Assembly (NCBI RefSeq): GCF_001884065.1
Contig: NZ_MACH01000086.1
Location: 1 to 64,000, forward strand
Source: Bacillus proteolyticus
Lineage (GTDB): Bacteria > Bacillota > Bacilli > Bacillales > Bacillaceae_G
Direction: 5' to 3'
DNA length: 64,000 nucleotides
In this document: positions 9,207 to 18,867 of the stretch, piece after piece
Position numbering within the stretch: the stretch's first letter is position 1
Layout: each line of letters starts with the position of its first letter
Program-made: the position numbers and the translations under genes
The notes under the pieces: model-generated
What the model was told of the DNA's origin: nothing
Seen by the model: the letters and a program-made list of their open reading frames with translations, nothing else
Databases searched by the model: none

Positions 9207-9233
9207 AAAAAAAGACTAACATCCGCTAGTCTA
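9207..9233 (-). terminator. Terminator of the Bce-type module
   Basis: Hairpin AGACTA / TAGTCT overlapping the stop codon of the second permease and followed by seven T on the minus strand. Confidence 0.8.
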
Positions 9234-11139
9234 AATGTTTCCTATATTCTCTTTGAGCAAAAAAGAAATAAATGATGCATGCAGCGATATAATACAGAAT
9301 AAACAAACCTACTTTTCTTAATGAACCGTCCATAAAGAAAGTATTATGAAACGTATATAACGCAACTGCACTATGCATACTTCCTACTATAATTGGCGCA
9401 AAAAATAGCATACACAATTGCCAACGAGAAATTTTCCACACTTCTTCCTTCGTCATTCCAAGTTTGGAGAGCGCACCATACTGTTTACGATCCGATGCAA
9501 TATTATGAAACCATTTAAAATATACGATACTACATGAAGTAAGAAAGAATAATATACTAATGAATGAACCTACAAATAGAGTAATATCACCGCCTTCTTT
9601 CATACTCACATAGAATTCCATATTACTTCGAAATGCATTATTATTATCTTGTTTCATATGTTTACGTAAATCTGCATTTAATTTCTTTGTATTTTCGATA
9701 TTTGGTAATGTGTAGCCTCTATATATCATTTTTTCAGAATCCGGAATTGTATTTGCTATACTGTTAAAATCTTCATCATTCATGACGAAAAACAGACCAT
9801 TAATGTATGAAGGGTGATAGTTAAATTGTACCCCTTCCTTCTGACCGTTAAATACCAATTGATGCGTTTGATTCATTACTTGTAATTGAATCCCTTTTTG
9901 ATCATATAAATTCGGATGATTCCGCTTATTATAATAAACAAGTGTAACTGTTCCTTTTTTAGGATGATACGTTCTCTGCTTTTGTTTTCTTGCCTCTTGA
10001 TTGTATTCACTTTCCTTTATAAGCGGCGTTACTTCTGTTTCCCCCTTATTGGACTGAAAAGATGCATACACTCCAACAAAACTCATGTATTGAAAATCAT
10101 CATACCCATATTGATGCAGCAGTTTTTCAACCGTACCTTCCTCAAAGACTTCATGAGCAGAAGTACCTTTCTCTATGTACGAAAATGAGTGTACCCCTCC
10201 GTCCCTCCACATATCTTGCATACTAGAAAAATATAAGAACACCGTACCGGTTGCCGTAACTACAAACGTCGTTGCCATAGACATCAGAAAGAAAAAGCGA
10301 CCATTTTCTTTCATTCGATGTGACAATTGGTTTACTATAAATAAATACGGATATGTATACATAATCTTTTTATTTCGTTTTATCATTTCTAATATTTGTG
10401 TAACGCCGTGTGTAAATGAGAAATACGTTCCAAAAGAAATTAATATAACAACAGGAAAAAAGTATAATGCTATCGTTGGCATCGTCGCTTGTAGCGATAA
10501 CGTATATCCTATCCCTAAACAAGCAAAACCGAATAAACAGAGCCACTTTGATGTTTTCCGCTCTTTTTTATCCGTTCGAAATTCTTTCAATAACCGAATG
10601 ATTTTTATATTCCATATTCGTAAAGCACTTATAAAAGATAAAACAGCAAATACGACCATATACGCAATAAACGTTCCCCCAATTGCTCTCACGTCAAATA
10701 TGACAGGGAGTTCTTTCGGGAGACAAAGTAACATACTAAACACCATGAAGAAGAGCTTTAAAAAGATCATGCCAAGCCCAATACCGAAAATATTAGCAAA
10801 CATTCCAATTAATATTTGCTCGGTCATAATCACTCCTATTACGTTAGATTTCGTTGCTCCCATTAACATATATAACCCTAGTTCTTTCTTACGTGCTTCT
10901 ATGAAAATAGAAGTAGAGTACAAAATAAATATGATAAAAAAAGAAATAATTATAATGTTACATATGATAAGACCCCAGCGTACATTTTGATACCACATCG
11001 TCTCTTGCATATACGGATGTACAATGACAGACATATATGCAAAAGACGCAAATATTGCAAAACAACTACTTAAGAAAAACACTTTATAATTACGCCAATT
11101 TCCCTTTATATTTTGCAGCGCTAGTTGCCGAATGTTCAT
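9226..11139 (-). CDS. BceB-like ABC transporter permease, second copy
   Basis: 637 residues with the 10-transmembrane layout of BceB-type permeases. An N-terminal helix (about 18-40) is followed by FtsX-type helices at about 55-170, more helices at 195-245, and helix 7 near 285. A large extracellular domain (about 305-515) and three C-terminal helices complete it. Such permeases sense and remove cell-wall-active peptide antibiotics together with an ATPase and a two-component system. It is a diverged paralogue of the permease just upstream: both begin MN(I/F)RQLAL(Q/N)N(I/V)KGNWRNYK. It lies 49 bp after it, past a hairpin. Confidence 0.88.
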   Translation of the reverse strand: MNIRQLALQNIKGNWRNYKVFFLSSCFAIFASFAYMSVIVHPYMQETMWYQNVRWGLIICNIIIISFFIIFILYSTSIFIEARKKELGLYMLMGATKSNVIGVIMTEQILIGMFANIFGIGLGMIFLKLFFMVFSMLLCLPKELPVIFDVRAIGGTFIAYMVVFAVLSFISALRIWNIKIIRLLKEFRTDKKERKTSKWLCLFGFACLGIGYTLSLQATMPTIALYFFPVVILISFGTYFSFTHGVTQILEMIKRNKKIMYTYPYLFIVNQLSHRMKENGRFFFLMSMATTFVVTATGTVFLYFSSMQDMWRDGGVHSFSYIEKGTSAHEVFEEGTVEKLLHQYGYDDFQYMSFVGVYASFQSNKGETEVTPLIKESEYNQEARKQKQRTYHPKKGTVTLVYYNKRNHPNLYDQKGIQLQVMNQTHQLVFNGQKEGVQFNYHPSYINGLFFVMNDEDFNSIANTIPDSEKMIYRGYTLPNIENTKKLNADLRKHMKQDNNNAFRSNMEFYVSMKEGGDITLFVGSFISILFFLTSCSIVYFKWFHNIASDRKQYGALSKLGMTKEEVWKISRWQLCMLFFAPIIVGSMHSAVALYTFHNTFFMDGSLRKVGLFILYYIAACIIYFFFAQREYRKHLD

Positions 11140-11170
11140 CTATCGTCCCCCTGTAACTTACTACATAGGC

Positions 11171-11198
11171 AAAAAGCTAGAGGTTTCCCTAGCTTTTT
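11171..11198 (-). terminator. Attenuator or terminator between the two permeases
   Basis: Hairpin AAAAAGCTAG / CTAGCTTTTT over the stop codon of the upstream permease gene. It may lower expression of the second permease. Confidence 0.7.
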
Positions 11199-13111
11199 AC
11201 GTGTTTTAAATATCCTCTTTGCGCGATCATAAAGTAAATGGCAGAAGCTACAATGTATGCGCCAATTACAATCGCACCTGATTTCCATAAATCAATATAA
11301 AGCATTTTCCCTAACGTATGAAGAGCAAATCCACTATGAATTGCACCGATTAAAATCGGGATAAAGAAGATAACACCCATTTGACGAATTGCAATTTTAC
11401 GAATTTCTTTATCTGTCATACCGATTCTCTTTAATGATTTAAATTGAATACGGTCTTGTTCTTTATCGTTAAACCATTTAAAGTATGTCATGCTACAAGC
11501 GAAGAAGAAGAACAGTACTGCTACGAAAAAACCGATGAACATTGTAATTGCTCCTGATTCTCTTATATCTTTATAAGCAAACACTGAATTCTTCAGTTCT
11601 CCTTGCTTTTCTGGCGCAATTTCCTTTTTCAAATCTAACACAAGGTCTTCAGTACTCTTCCAATCTTCAATATAATAACCATAATATTTCGTCTTTTCTT
11701 CATCTGGTACGAGTTTTGCGTATTTCTCAAAATCTTGATCATTCACAATGAGATATTCATCATCATTAAAAACAGAATATGAAGTTGGTTCATTTAACTG
11801 AACAGACTGTTTTTGCCCATTAATTGTAATTTCATATGGCTTCGTACGATCTATCTTCACTAGATCATTTGTCATATCACTCATGATCATCGTCGCACTA
11901 CCTGGTGCATTATGAACTTCTCTAACTTCTTCCCTTTTTTGTTTACGCACTTCCGCATTATATTCTTTCTCTGCAATAATCGCTGTTGGCACTTCATGTT
12001 CACTGTTAAAAAACGTTATTTTCTGCGTTGCAGGTATTTTTACGTAGGTTATTTTTCGTGCATCTTCAAATCCATTCTTTTTTAATAATACCTGTACTTT
12101 TTCCTCGTTAATAATGGTATGCGTATTTATACCCTTTTCCTCATATGAAATAGCATGTGGCGTAAGATCTATCGTTTTCGCACTCATATTTTCAAAATAT
12201 ACATAAAGCGTACCAACTGCTGAAGAAACAACAGCTGTAATGATAGAAATAACAAATAGAAAACGCGCATTATCTTTCATTTTATAAATAAGATTGCTAA
12301 GGACGAACATGTTTGGATATGTATAAAATGATTGTTTTCTTTTTTGCAATGCTTTTAATACGACTGTACTACCTTGTGTAAATAGTAAATACGTTCCTCC
12401 AATTGTCAGTCCGACGATTGGTAAGAAATACATTATAAAATTCATAATTGTTACTTGGAAACAAAGGACATACGCAGCAATAATACATCCTATTCCTGCT
12501 ACACATAACCATGTAAATGCAAACGGCTCTACTTTTTGTTTTCTAGCTTCCCTTAATAAATCAATAATTTGCAAACGTCCTACTGTCCAAACACTAAACA
12601 ATGATAGGATTAAAAAGAGGATAAAGTATATGCCAGCTGTAATCAGAACTGCTTTTCCATTCCACACAAGCGGCAATGCTTTATCAACCTTTAGTAAGAC
12701 ACTGAGTGCTTGGAAAAATAGTTTTGAACAAAGCATTCCAATCCCGATACCTACTACAATTGCAATACTACCTAACATAAGTTGTTCTAATATAATCATT
12801 CTGCCAAGTTGAGACTTTGTTCCACCTATTAATGTTAATAAACCGAATTCTTTTTTTCTTGCTCGTAAAAACGTTGAATTTGCATATAAAATAAAGAGTG
12901 CTGAGAAGATGACTACGATGTAATTCATTGATTCTAACCCTTTTGTAATCATCGTCTTCATACTAATATTACCGCTGACGACATCTGGATGATAAATGAA
13001 GGAAGCATACATGAAAAATACGACAATCGATAAACAACTACTAATAAGAAACGCTTTATAATTACGCCAATTTCCTTTTACGTTATTAAGCGCGAGCTGG
13101 CGAAAGTTCAT
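11189..13111 (-). CDS. BceB-like ABC transporter permease, first copy
   Basis: 640 residues with the same architecture as its neighbour: short N-terminal helix, FtsX-like helices, a large extracellular domain (about 310-510) and C-terminal helices with the motif LKRIGMTDKEIRKIA typical of the family. It overlaps the ATPase gene by 26 bp (13086-13111), which indicates tight coupling, so this copy is the likely main partner of the ATPase. By family the module would resist bacitracin-, nisin- or other lipid II-targeting peptides; the actual inducer is unknown. Confidence 0.9.
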   Translation of the reverse strand: MNFRQLALNNVKGNWRNYKAFLISSCLSIVVFFMYASFIYHPDVVSGNISMKTMITKGLESMNYIVVIFSALFILYANSTFLRARKKEFGLLTLIGGTKSQLGRMIILEQLMLGSIAIVVGIGIGMLCSKLFFQALSVLLKVDKALPLVWNGKAVLITAGIYFILFLILSLFSVWTVGRLQIIDLLREARKQKVEPFAFTWLCVAGIGCIIAAYVLCFQVTIMNFIMYFLPIVGLTIGGTYLLFTQGSTVVLKALQKRKQSFYTYPNMFVLSNLIYKMKDNARFLFVISIITAVVSSAVGTLYVYFENMSAKTIDLTPHAISYEEKGINTHTIINEEKVQVLLKKNGFEDARKITYVKIPATQKITFFNSEHEVPTAIIAEKEYNAEVRKQKREEVREVHNAPGSATMIMSDMTNDLVKIDRTKPYEITINGQKQSVQLNEPTSYSVFNDDEYLIVNDQDFEKYAKLVPDEEKTKYYGYYIEDWKSTEDLVLDLKKEIAPEKQGELKNSVFAYKDIRESGAITMFIGFFVAVLFFFFACSMTYFKWFNDKEQDRIQFKSLKRIGMTDKEIRKIAIRQMGVIFFIPILIGAIHSGFALHTLGKMLYIDLWKSGAIVIGAYIVASAIYFMIAQRGYLKHVKS

Positions 13112-13862
13112 GATATTCTCCTCCTAGCATCGCAAGTACGTCTAGAATTTCTTGGAAAAAGGCTTGCTTCGTTCTTCCTTTATGTATTTCTGAGAAAATC
13201 TCTCCATCGCGTATGAAAAGTATGCGTTCACAATAACTAGCCGCTACTGGATCGTGCGTTACCATTGCAATTGTCACTTTCTTTTGTTCATGTAAGTCTT
13301 GCAACGCACCCATTAATGATTTTGCTGACTTCGAATCTAAATTACCAGTCGGCTCATCTGCTAAAATTAACGTCGGTTCATGAATGATCGCTCTCGCAGC
13401 AGCTGCACGTTGTTGTTGTCCACCTGATACTTCGTATACTTTTTTATTTAAAATTTCTTCGATGTTTAAAAACTTCGCAATTTCAAGTACTTTCGCGTCA
13501 ATTTCTTTTACAGATTTCTTCGCCATTACAAGAGGCAAAATAATATTTTCTTTAATCGATAACGTATCAAGTAAGTTAAAATCTTGGAAAATGAATCCTA
13601 AATGTGTACGACGAAACTCTGCTAATTTTGCAGCACGCATTTGATTAATTTCTTCACCATTTACAAGCACATGACCTGAAGTTTGTTTATCAATTGTTGC
13701 TAATAAATTTAAAAGCGTTGTTTTCCCGCTCCCTGAAGGCCCCATAATTCCTACAAATTCGCCTTCTTCAATTTTAAAATTTATATCATGTAAAGCAGTC
13801 GTCGCTACTGAGCCTTTTGATTGGTACACCTTTGTTAATCCCTTTACTTCAAGAACACTCAT
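13086..13862 (-). CDS. BceA-like ABC transporter ATPase
   Basis: 258 residues of the MacB/LolD/BceA ATPase type. Walker A GPSGSGKTT at 41-49, Q-loop FQDFNLL near 93, signature VSGGQQQR at 145-152, Walker B LILADEPTGNLD at 165-176 and H-loop VTHD. The C terminus runs into the permease gene. It energises the BceB-like permease(s) and sits directly after the kinase gene, as in bceRS-bceAB loci. Confidence 0.95.
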   Translation of the reverse strand: MSVLEVKGLTKVYQSKGSVATTALHDINFKIEEGEFVGIMGPSGSGKTTLLNLLATIDKQTSGHVLVNGEEINQMRAAKLAEFRRTHLGFIFQDFNLLDTLSIKENIILPLVMAKKSVKEIDAKVLEIAKFLNIEEILNKKVYEVSGGQQQRAAAARAIIHEPTLILADEPTGNLDSKSAKSLMGALQDLHEQKKVTIAMVTHDPVAASYCERILFIRDGEIFSEIHKGRTKQAFFQEILDVLAMLGGEYHELSPARA

Positions 13863-13937
13863 TTCTAATCCCCCTATGTGTTTTCTTCTTACATTTACTA
13901 TAAGAAAAATAAGAAAAAGAAACGAGTGATTTCCCTT

Positions 13938-13951
13938 ACAAAACGTTTTGT
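13938..13951. promoter_or_regulatory. Candidate operator upstream of the ATPase gene
   Basis: Perfect 14-bp palindrome ACAAAACGTTTTGT between the kinase stop codon and the ATPase gene. BceR-type regulators bind inverted repeats just upstream of the transporter genes. The position fits, but the spacing differs from the BceR consensus I know, so the assignment is tentative. Confidence 0.4.
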
Positions 13952-13955
13952 TATC

Positions 13956-15038
13956 TTACAGTTTTGTCATTTTTCTCATCAATGTATGATATTCTTCATC
14001 TTTTGCAAATTGGAACGTGAATGTCGTTCCTTCTCCTTCAGCCGATTGCACATACATTCCATGATGTAAATTATCGCAAATTTCCTTCGTAATATATAAA
14101 CCCATTCCAGTCGCTTCTCTCGTTTTACGGCCATTTATCCCCGTAAAGAATGGATCAAATATGCGCTTTACATCTTGCTCTGGAATACCAATTCCATTGT
14201 CCTTAATGTGTAATAACACTTTTTGGTCTTTCTCTTCAATTTGAAATTGAATTTCCTTTTTCTCTGCCTCCGAAATTTTTGTATACTTAATTGCATTCAC
14301 GACAATTTGACTCATAGCGATACTAAGCCACTTTCTATCAGACGCAATCATACAAACCTCTTCTTCAACCATCAGTTTCGGAAATACAGAAGATTGAATG
14401 AATGACTTTCGATTTTCATTAATAATATCTCGAATGACATCTATAACATTTACTACTTCTACTTTATAATCCTTCGCAAACTGATCTAATCTTGCCATAT
14501 GTAACGCTAAATCTAAGCCATTTAAAATACGGTTATTTTCTTCACGAATACTTTCAATCGTTCCCCTTGCCTCACGATGTTCCTTACCATATTTCTGTAA
14601 CAATAATTCAATAACAGATACTGGGGTTTTCATTTGATGAATCCATTGGTTCATAAAAATCATTTGCTGTTGCTCTTTCGTATGCTGTTTATGAACTTCA
14701 TTCATATATTGCCGCCTTAATAACGTAAACGATTCAACGACCATTTCTTGCTCTAATGTGTAAGAAGCATCTATAAGTAACGAATCGTGTAACGTATGTC
14801 CACCGGCAATATACTTTTCTATTCTCTTTAAAAACACACTTCGTTTTCGGTAATCGTAAATAAGGTATACACTAAACACAACTGTCCCCAATAAAAGGCC
14901 ATATAACCACGTACTCCAGTCAAGTGATCGCTTTTCTAAAAGACTTTGCAACTGCAATACGACCCCAAATAAACAAAGGCTTATAATGTAAGAAAGGATT
15001 AGGGAAAAACGATCTATGAGGTAACTTTTAACCTTCAT
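13956..15038 (-). CDS. BceS-like intramembrane-sensing histidine kinase
   Basis: 360 residues. Two transmembrane helices (about 10-30 and 45-62) are joined by a very short extracellular loop, so there is no room for a sensory domain. The phospho-acceptor is H134 (QWIHQMKTPVSV), with N-box NAIKYT, G1 DNGIGIPEQD, F-box and GMGLY. In Bce systems such kinases detect the working state of the transporter, not the antibiotic itself. The start overlaps the response regulator gene by 11 bp. Confidence 0.92.
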   Translation of the reverse strand: MKVKSYLIDRFSLILSYIISLCLFGVVLQLQSLLEKRSLDWSTWLYGLLLGTVVFSVYLIYDYRKRSVFLKRIEKYIAGGHTLHDSLLIDASYTLEQEMVVESFTLLRRQYMNEVHKQHTKEQQQMIFMNQWIHQMKTPVSVIELLLQKYGKEHREARGTIESIREENNRILNGLDLALHMARLDQFAKDYKVEVVNVIDVIRDIINENRKSFIQSSVFPKLMVEEEVCMIASDRKWLSIAMSQIVVNAIKYTKISEAEKKEIQFQIEEKDQKVLLHIKDNGIGIPEQDVKRIFDPFFTGINGRKTREATGMGLYITKEICDNLHHGMYVQSAEGEGTTFTFQFAKDEEYHTLMRKMTKL

Positions 15039-15735
15039 GCCCTTCGCCCCACTCAGTTAGAAGCGCATAACCATATCCACGTTTCGTTACAATTGCATTT
15101 TTAATGCCTAGCTCCTCTAGCTTCTTCCTTACACGTTTCACATTTACAGTTAATGTATTATCATCAACAAATGCTACTTCATCCCATAAAGCCTCTAACA
15201 ACTCTTCACGCGTTACGTATTGATTCGCTTGTTTCATTAAACATTCTAATAAATAAAACTCATTTTTTGTAAGTTCCGTTTGTTGCCCTTTCCACTCTAC
15301 TGTGTGCTGTGATGGGAATAATAACAACCCATTGACACCTAAACAATCACTTTCCGCTGCCAAAGCATACTCACCATATCCACGGCGAAGTGCACTCTTC
15401 ACCTTTGCCATTACGATATCTAAATGGAATGGCTTCGTAATATAATCATCCCCACCATTCTCAATCGCCATCACTTGATCCATTTCACCTGTTCTGGCGG
15501 AGACAAAAATAATCGGTGCATTCGATACTGTGCGAATTTGACGACACCAATAGAAACCATCAAAGTACGGTAAATTAATATCGAGTAACACTAGATGTGG
15601 ATTTATTTTTACGAACTCATCTTTTATATGACGTAAATCACTTACTCTAAATGATTGATAGCCATACCTTTCTAAATGCTCCTCTAATATTCCCGCGATT
15701 TTCTCATCATCTTCCACAATTAATATTTTATACAT
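15028..15735 (-). CDS. BceR-like OmpR-family response regulator
   Basis: 235 residues: receiver domain (about 1-115) with acidic pocket E8-D9-D10, phospho-acceptor D52 (LVLLDINLP) and K-loop TKPFH, then an OmpR winged helix (about 140-225) with LTKNEFYLLECL and VNVKRVRKKL. First gene of the module. A TATAAT sequence is found in its leader (about 15785), while the conserved -35 is weak. It is expected to activate the ATPase-permease genes downstream. Confidence 0.93.
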   Translation of the reverse strand: MYKILIVEDDEKIAGILEEHLERYGYQSFRVSDLRHIKDEFVKINPHLVLLDINLPYFDGFYWCRQIRTVSNAPIIFVSARTGEMDQVMAIENGGDDYITKPFHLDIVMAKVKSALRRGYGEYALAAESDCLGVNGLLLFPSQHTVEWKGQQTELTKNEFYLLECLMKQANQYVTREELLEALWDEVAFVDDNTLTVNVKRVRKKLEELGIKNAIVTKRGYGYALLTEWGEGHEG

Positions 15736-15843
15736 GTACTCTTTCTCCCCATAAATATTCTTCTAAAATTACTCCTTTTTCTATTATAAATTGAAAATTT
15801 AATTAGTGGGGATTTTTTCCTATAAGAATCGGACTTTTACGAT

Positions 15844-15969
15844 ATAAAGTGAAACTTTAATCCACCTTCACCAATCTGGCGTTTACGGGCAGTAAGGATC
15901 CCACCTAACTTCTTTGCCCCAGCTGAATTTTGAGATGGGAGTTTTACTGCCCACAAATAGCGGGATAAA
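15844..15969 (+). repeat. bcr1-like repeat, shortened copy 2
   Basis: Starts and ends with ATAAA. Conserved termini GTGAAACTTTAATC and CAAATAGCGGG are present, with an internal part related to copy 3 (GGCGTTTACGGGCAGT). It is 126 bp long, missing the segment that carries ACTGATTATTAGCC in the other copies. It lies at one edge of the accessory Bce-type module, before the obg terminator. Confidence 0.8.
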
Positions 15970-15972
15970 AAA

Positions 15973-15998
15973 AAGACCGCCATATTTCGGCAGTCTTA
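15973..15998 (-). terminator. obg terminator
   Basis: Hairpin AAGACTGCCG / GGCGGTCTT followed by a T8 run on the minus strand, adjoining the bcr1-like copy. Confidence 0.8.
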
Positions 15999-17282
15999 AT
16001 CGATAAATTCAAATTCATATTCAAGAATTTTGACAATATCTCCGTCTTTTGCACCACGTGCACGAAGCGCTTCATCAATACCCATTCCACGCATTTGACG
16101 AGCGAAACGACGTATAGATTCATCACGTGAGAAGTCCGTCATTTTGAATGTCTTCTCGATATCGTAACCAGAAATAACAAACGTGCCGTCACTTTCACGT
16201 GTAATTTCAAATTTAAGACTTTCAGCATCAAATTTGTACATTACACTTGCTTCAGACTCTTCGACAACATCGTACATTGGGAATTCTGGTGTTGTTTCTA
16301 ATAAGTTCGCTACTTCAAATAGTAAATCACGAACACCTTGTTTCGTTACAGCTGAGATTGGGAAGATTTTTACTTCGTCTCCCACTTTCTCTTTAAATGC
16401 TTGTAAGTTTTCTTCTGCATCTGGCATATCCATTTTGTTTGCTACAACAACTTGTGGACGCTCTGTTAAACGCATATTGTATTCTTTTAATTCATTATTG
16501 ATTGTGACATAATCTTCATATGGCTCACGGCCTTCTAAACCAGACATATCAATAACATGCACGATTACACGTGTACGCTCAATATGGCGTAAGAATTGGT
16601 GTCCAAGTCCAACGCCGGCATGTGCGCCTTCAATTAGTCCAGGAAGGTCAGCCATAACGAAGCTGCGGTTATCACCAGTTTCAACAACTCCAAGATTCGG
16701 AACGATTGTTGTAAAGTGATACTCTGCAATTTTCGGACGTGCTGATGATACAACAGATAATAATGTAGATTTACCTACACTTGGGAATCCAACAAGTCCA
16801 ACGTCTGCTAGTACTTTAAGTTCTAGAATAACATCACGTTCTTGACCTGGTTCCCCGTTCTCAGCGATTTCTGGCGCTGGGTTCGTTGCTGTTGCGAAAC
16901 GTGAGTTACCACGGCCACCACGGCCACCTCTTGCGATTACAGCTGTTTGTTCATGCGTTACTAAATCGGCAAGAATTTGACCTGTTTTTTCATCTTTTAC
17001 TATTGTTCCTGGTGGAACCTTTACGATTAAATCTTCAGATTTACGACCGTGCTGACCTTTACTCATTCCGTGCTGACCGCGATCAGCTTTGAAATGACGT
17101 TGGTAGCGGAAATCCATTAATGTACGTAAGCCTTCTTCAACAACAAAAACAACATCTGCACCTTTACCACCGTCGCCACCTGCTGGGCCACCTTTAGGTA
17201 CATACTTCTCACGACGATACGCAACCATTCCGTTACCACCGTCGCCGCCTTTTACATATATCTTGACCTGATCTACAAACAT
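15996..17282 (-). CDS. obg: GTPase Obg (CgtA), ribosome assembly and stress/sporulation control
   Basis: 428 residues: glycine-rich Obg fold (1-157) with GGDGGNGMV and GGRGGRGN, a GTPase domain with P-loop GFPSVGKST (165-173), DLPG and NKMD, and the OCT domain (about 345-428). Obg binds the 50S subunit and is needed for Spo0A activation in B. subtilis. The start was placed at ATG 17282 because [13 protein letters not shown] is the invariant N terminus. It overlaps the spo0B stop (TAATG), as in the known spo0B-obg operon. Confidence 0.97.
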
Positions 17283-17830
17283 TATTTCACCACACTTTTT
17301 TCGATTAGTTGTAATATAACTGAGACTTCTTCGTCTCGTACTGTATAAGAAATGGAATACCATTTATTGTTTTGGTTCGCAAGCCAATTCTGTAGTTCTT
17401 CTACACTCGTTAGCTTACCACGAAAATCAAAAAAGAAACGAGCATTCTCCGCGTCACATTCAATTGTGATACAAACATAATTTTCAACATATACGTCTAA
17501 ACTATGCTGAAGCATTGAGAAAAATTGATTCGTCCATGTACATACAGTCTCATCTAGATGAGATAAGTTATGTAATTTCCCTAATACTTCGTACTCCAAT
17601 AAGCACGGCTGCTGTTTCCAATTATATGTTAAAATCCACTCTGAAAATAAAGGCATTGATAGCCCCATCAGATTGGATTCTTGTCTCGCTTCTTGGACAA
17701 AACGATCGATGAGCCTATGAATCTCTTCCACTTTTCCAAGGGAAAGGTTTCCTTTAACCATCTGCAAACGATTGAGCCAATCATGTCTTGAGTGGCTCAA
17801 CGCATCTATAATTGTCCATTTTTCATTCAT
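17282..17830 (-). CDS. spo0B: Sporulation phosphotransferase Spo0B
   Basis: 182 residues, close to the 192 of B. subtilis Spo0B. The four-helix-bundle motif [13 protein letters not shown] contains the presumed phospho-acceptor H16. The C-terminal half is a degenerate kinase-like domain without ATP-binding boxes. It relays phosphate from Spo0F to Spo0A. Sequence outside the HDWLN motif is diverged, as is usual in the cereus group, but the place between rpmA and obg is diagnostic. Confidence 0.93.
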
Positions 17831-17850
17831 TTAGATACCCCTTAATATAG

Positions 17851-17884
17851 AAAAACTCTAACCTGCACTCAGGTTAGAGTTTTC
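17851..17884 (-). terminator. Terminator between rpmA and spo0B
   Basis: Strong hairpin AAACTCTAACCT / AGGTTAGAGTTT plus T run. It separates ribosomal protein expression from spo0B-obg, which must use read-through or their own promoter. Confidence 0.85.
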
Positions 17885-17893
17885 CGTGAGTTC

Positions 17894-18184
17894 TTATGCT
17901 TCTTGAGCAACAGGATATACGCTCACTTGTTTGCGGTCACGGCCAAGACGCTCAAAGCGTACTACGCCGTCAACTTTCGCGTATAAAGTGTCATCGCCAC
18001 CACGACCAACGTTAACACCTGGATAAATTTTTGTACCGCGTTGACGGTAAAGAATTGAACCACCTGAAACCGTTTGACCATCTGCGCGTTTAGCACCAAG
18101 ACGTTTTGACTGAGAGTCACGACCGTTCTTTGTACTACCTACACCTTTCTTAGATGCGAAAAACTGAAGATCTAATCTTAACAT
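17894..18184 (-). CDS. rpmA: 50S ribosomal protein L27
   Basis: 96 residues. It begins with the Firmicutes N-terminal extension [17 protein letters not shown], which is cut after FF by the protease Prp before L27 can reach the peptidyl-transferase centre. [19 protein letters not shown] and GSILYRQRG are classic L27. The gene lies just downstream of prp and rplU. Confidence 0.98.
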   Translation of the reverse strand: MLRLDLQFFASKKGVGSTKNGRDSQSKRLGAKRADGQTVSGGSILYRQRGTKIYPGVNVGRGGDDTLYAKVDGVVRFERLGRDRKQVSVYPVAQEA

Positions 18185-18187
18185 ACG

Positions 18188-18532
18188 TTACACCTCCTGC
18201 ACTTTTTCTATTAAACGGATATACTTTCCGTAATCAAGTTCGATCGTCTTTAGCGAAACAACCAATCCTTCTAAAAGCGTTTGTGCTTTTTCTGCTGCAT
18301 GAACGTCTAAATCATTAGGCAATTCATACGTTAAGAATCCACCATCACTTCCGAGTTCAATAGTTGCCTGCACATTACAAAGCTCTTCCACTGCATTTAT
18401 AGAACCAAACACAACCGCTGTAGTTCCAGCACAGACAAGGTCTTGTCCATGTGGCGCATAATCGGCATGTCCAGTCATTTTAAATGATTGGATACTTCCT
18501 AATTTCGTGCGACTTATCGTAATTTTAATCAT
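18188..18532 (-). CDS. prp: Cysteine protease Prp, L27 N-terminal processing enzyme
   Basis: 114 residues (YsxB family). The catalytic pair is visible as H22 (TGHADYAPHG) and C34 (DLVCAGTTAV), the same positions as in the characterised Staphylococcus aureus enzyme. It removes the short extension of L27 encoded by the next gene, three bases downstream. The rplU-prp-rpmA order is conserved in Firmicutes that have extended L27. Confidence 0.95.
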   Translation of the reverse strand: MIKITISRTKLGSIQSFKMTGHADYAPHGQDLVCAGTTAVVFGSINAVEELCNVQATIELGSDGGFLTYELPNDLDVHAAEKAQTLLEGLVVSLKTIELDYGKYIRLIEKVQEV

Positions 18533-18543
18533 GTTAACCTGAA

Positions 18544-18852
18544 TTAAGCGTTGATAGCTTCAACAACTAGCTTAGTGTAAGGTTGACGATGACCTTGTTT
18601 CTTACGATTGTTCTTTTTCGCTTTGTATTTGAAAACGATGATTTTCTTAGCGCGACCTTGTTTTTCAACTTTAGCAGTCACTGTTGCGCCTTCTACAACT
18701 GGGCTACCAACTTTAACGTTTTCGCCACCAACGAAAAGAACTTTGTCAAAAGTAACAGTTTCACCAGCTTCAACATCTAATTTTTCAATGTAGATTGCTT
18801 GACCAGCTTCAACTTTAATTTGTTTTCCACCTGTTTCGATAATTGCGTACAT
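18544..18852 (-). CDS. rplU: 50S ribosomal protein L21
   Basis: 102 residues, start [18 protein letters not shown] and C-terminal [17 protein letters not shown], both diagnostic of L21. It binds 23S rRNA. First gene of rplU-prp-rpmA, preceded by a structured leader that probably mediates autoregulation by L21. Confidence 0.98.
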
Positions 18853-18867
18853 ACTTGCACCTCCTCT

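Noticed and set aside
10175-10990. 271-residue plus-strand ORF antisense to the second permease
   Set aside because: It has no ribosome-binding site, and the minus-strand frame is a recognisable BceB-like protein.
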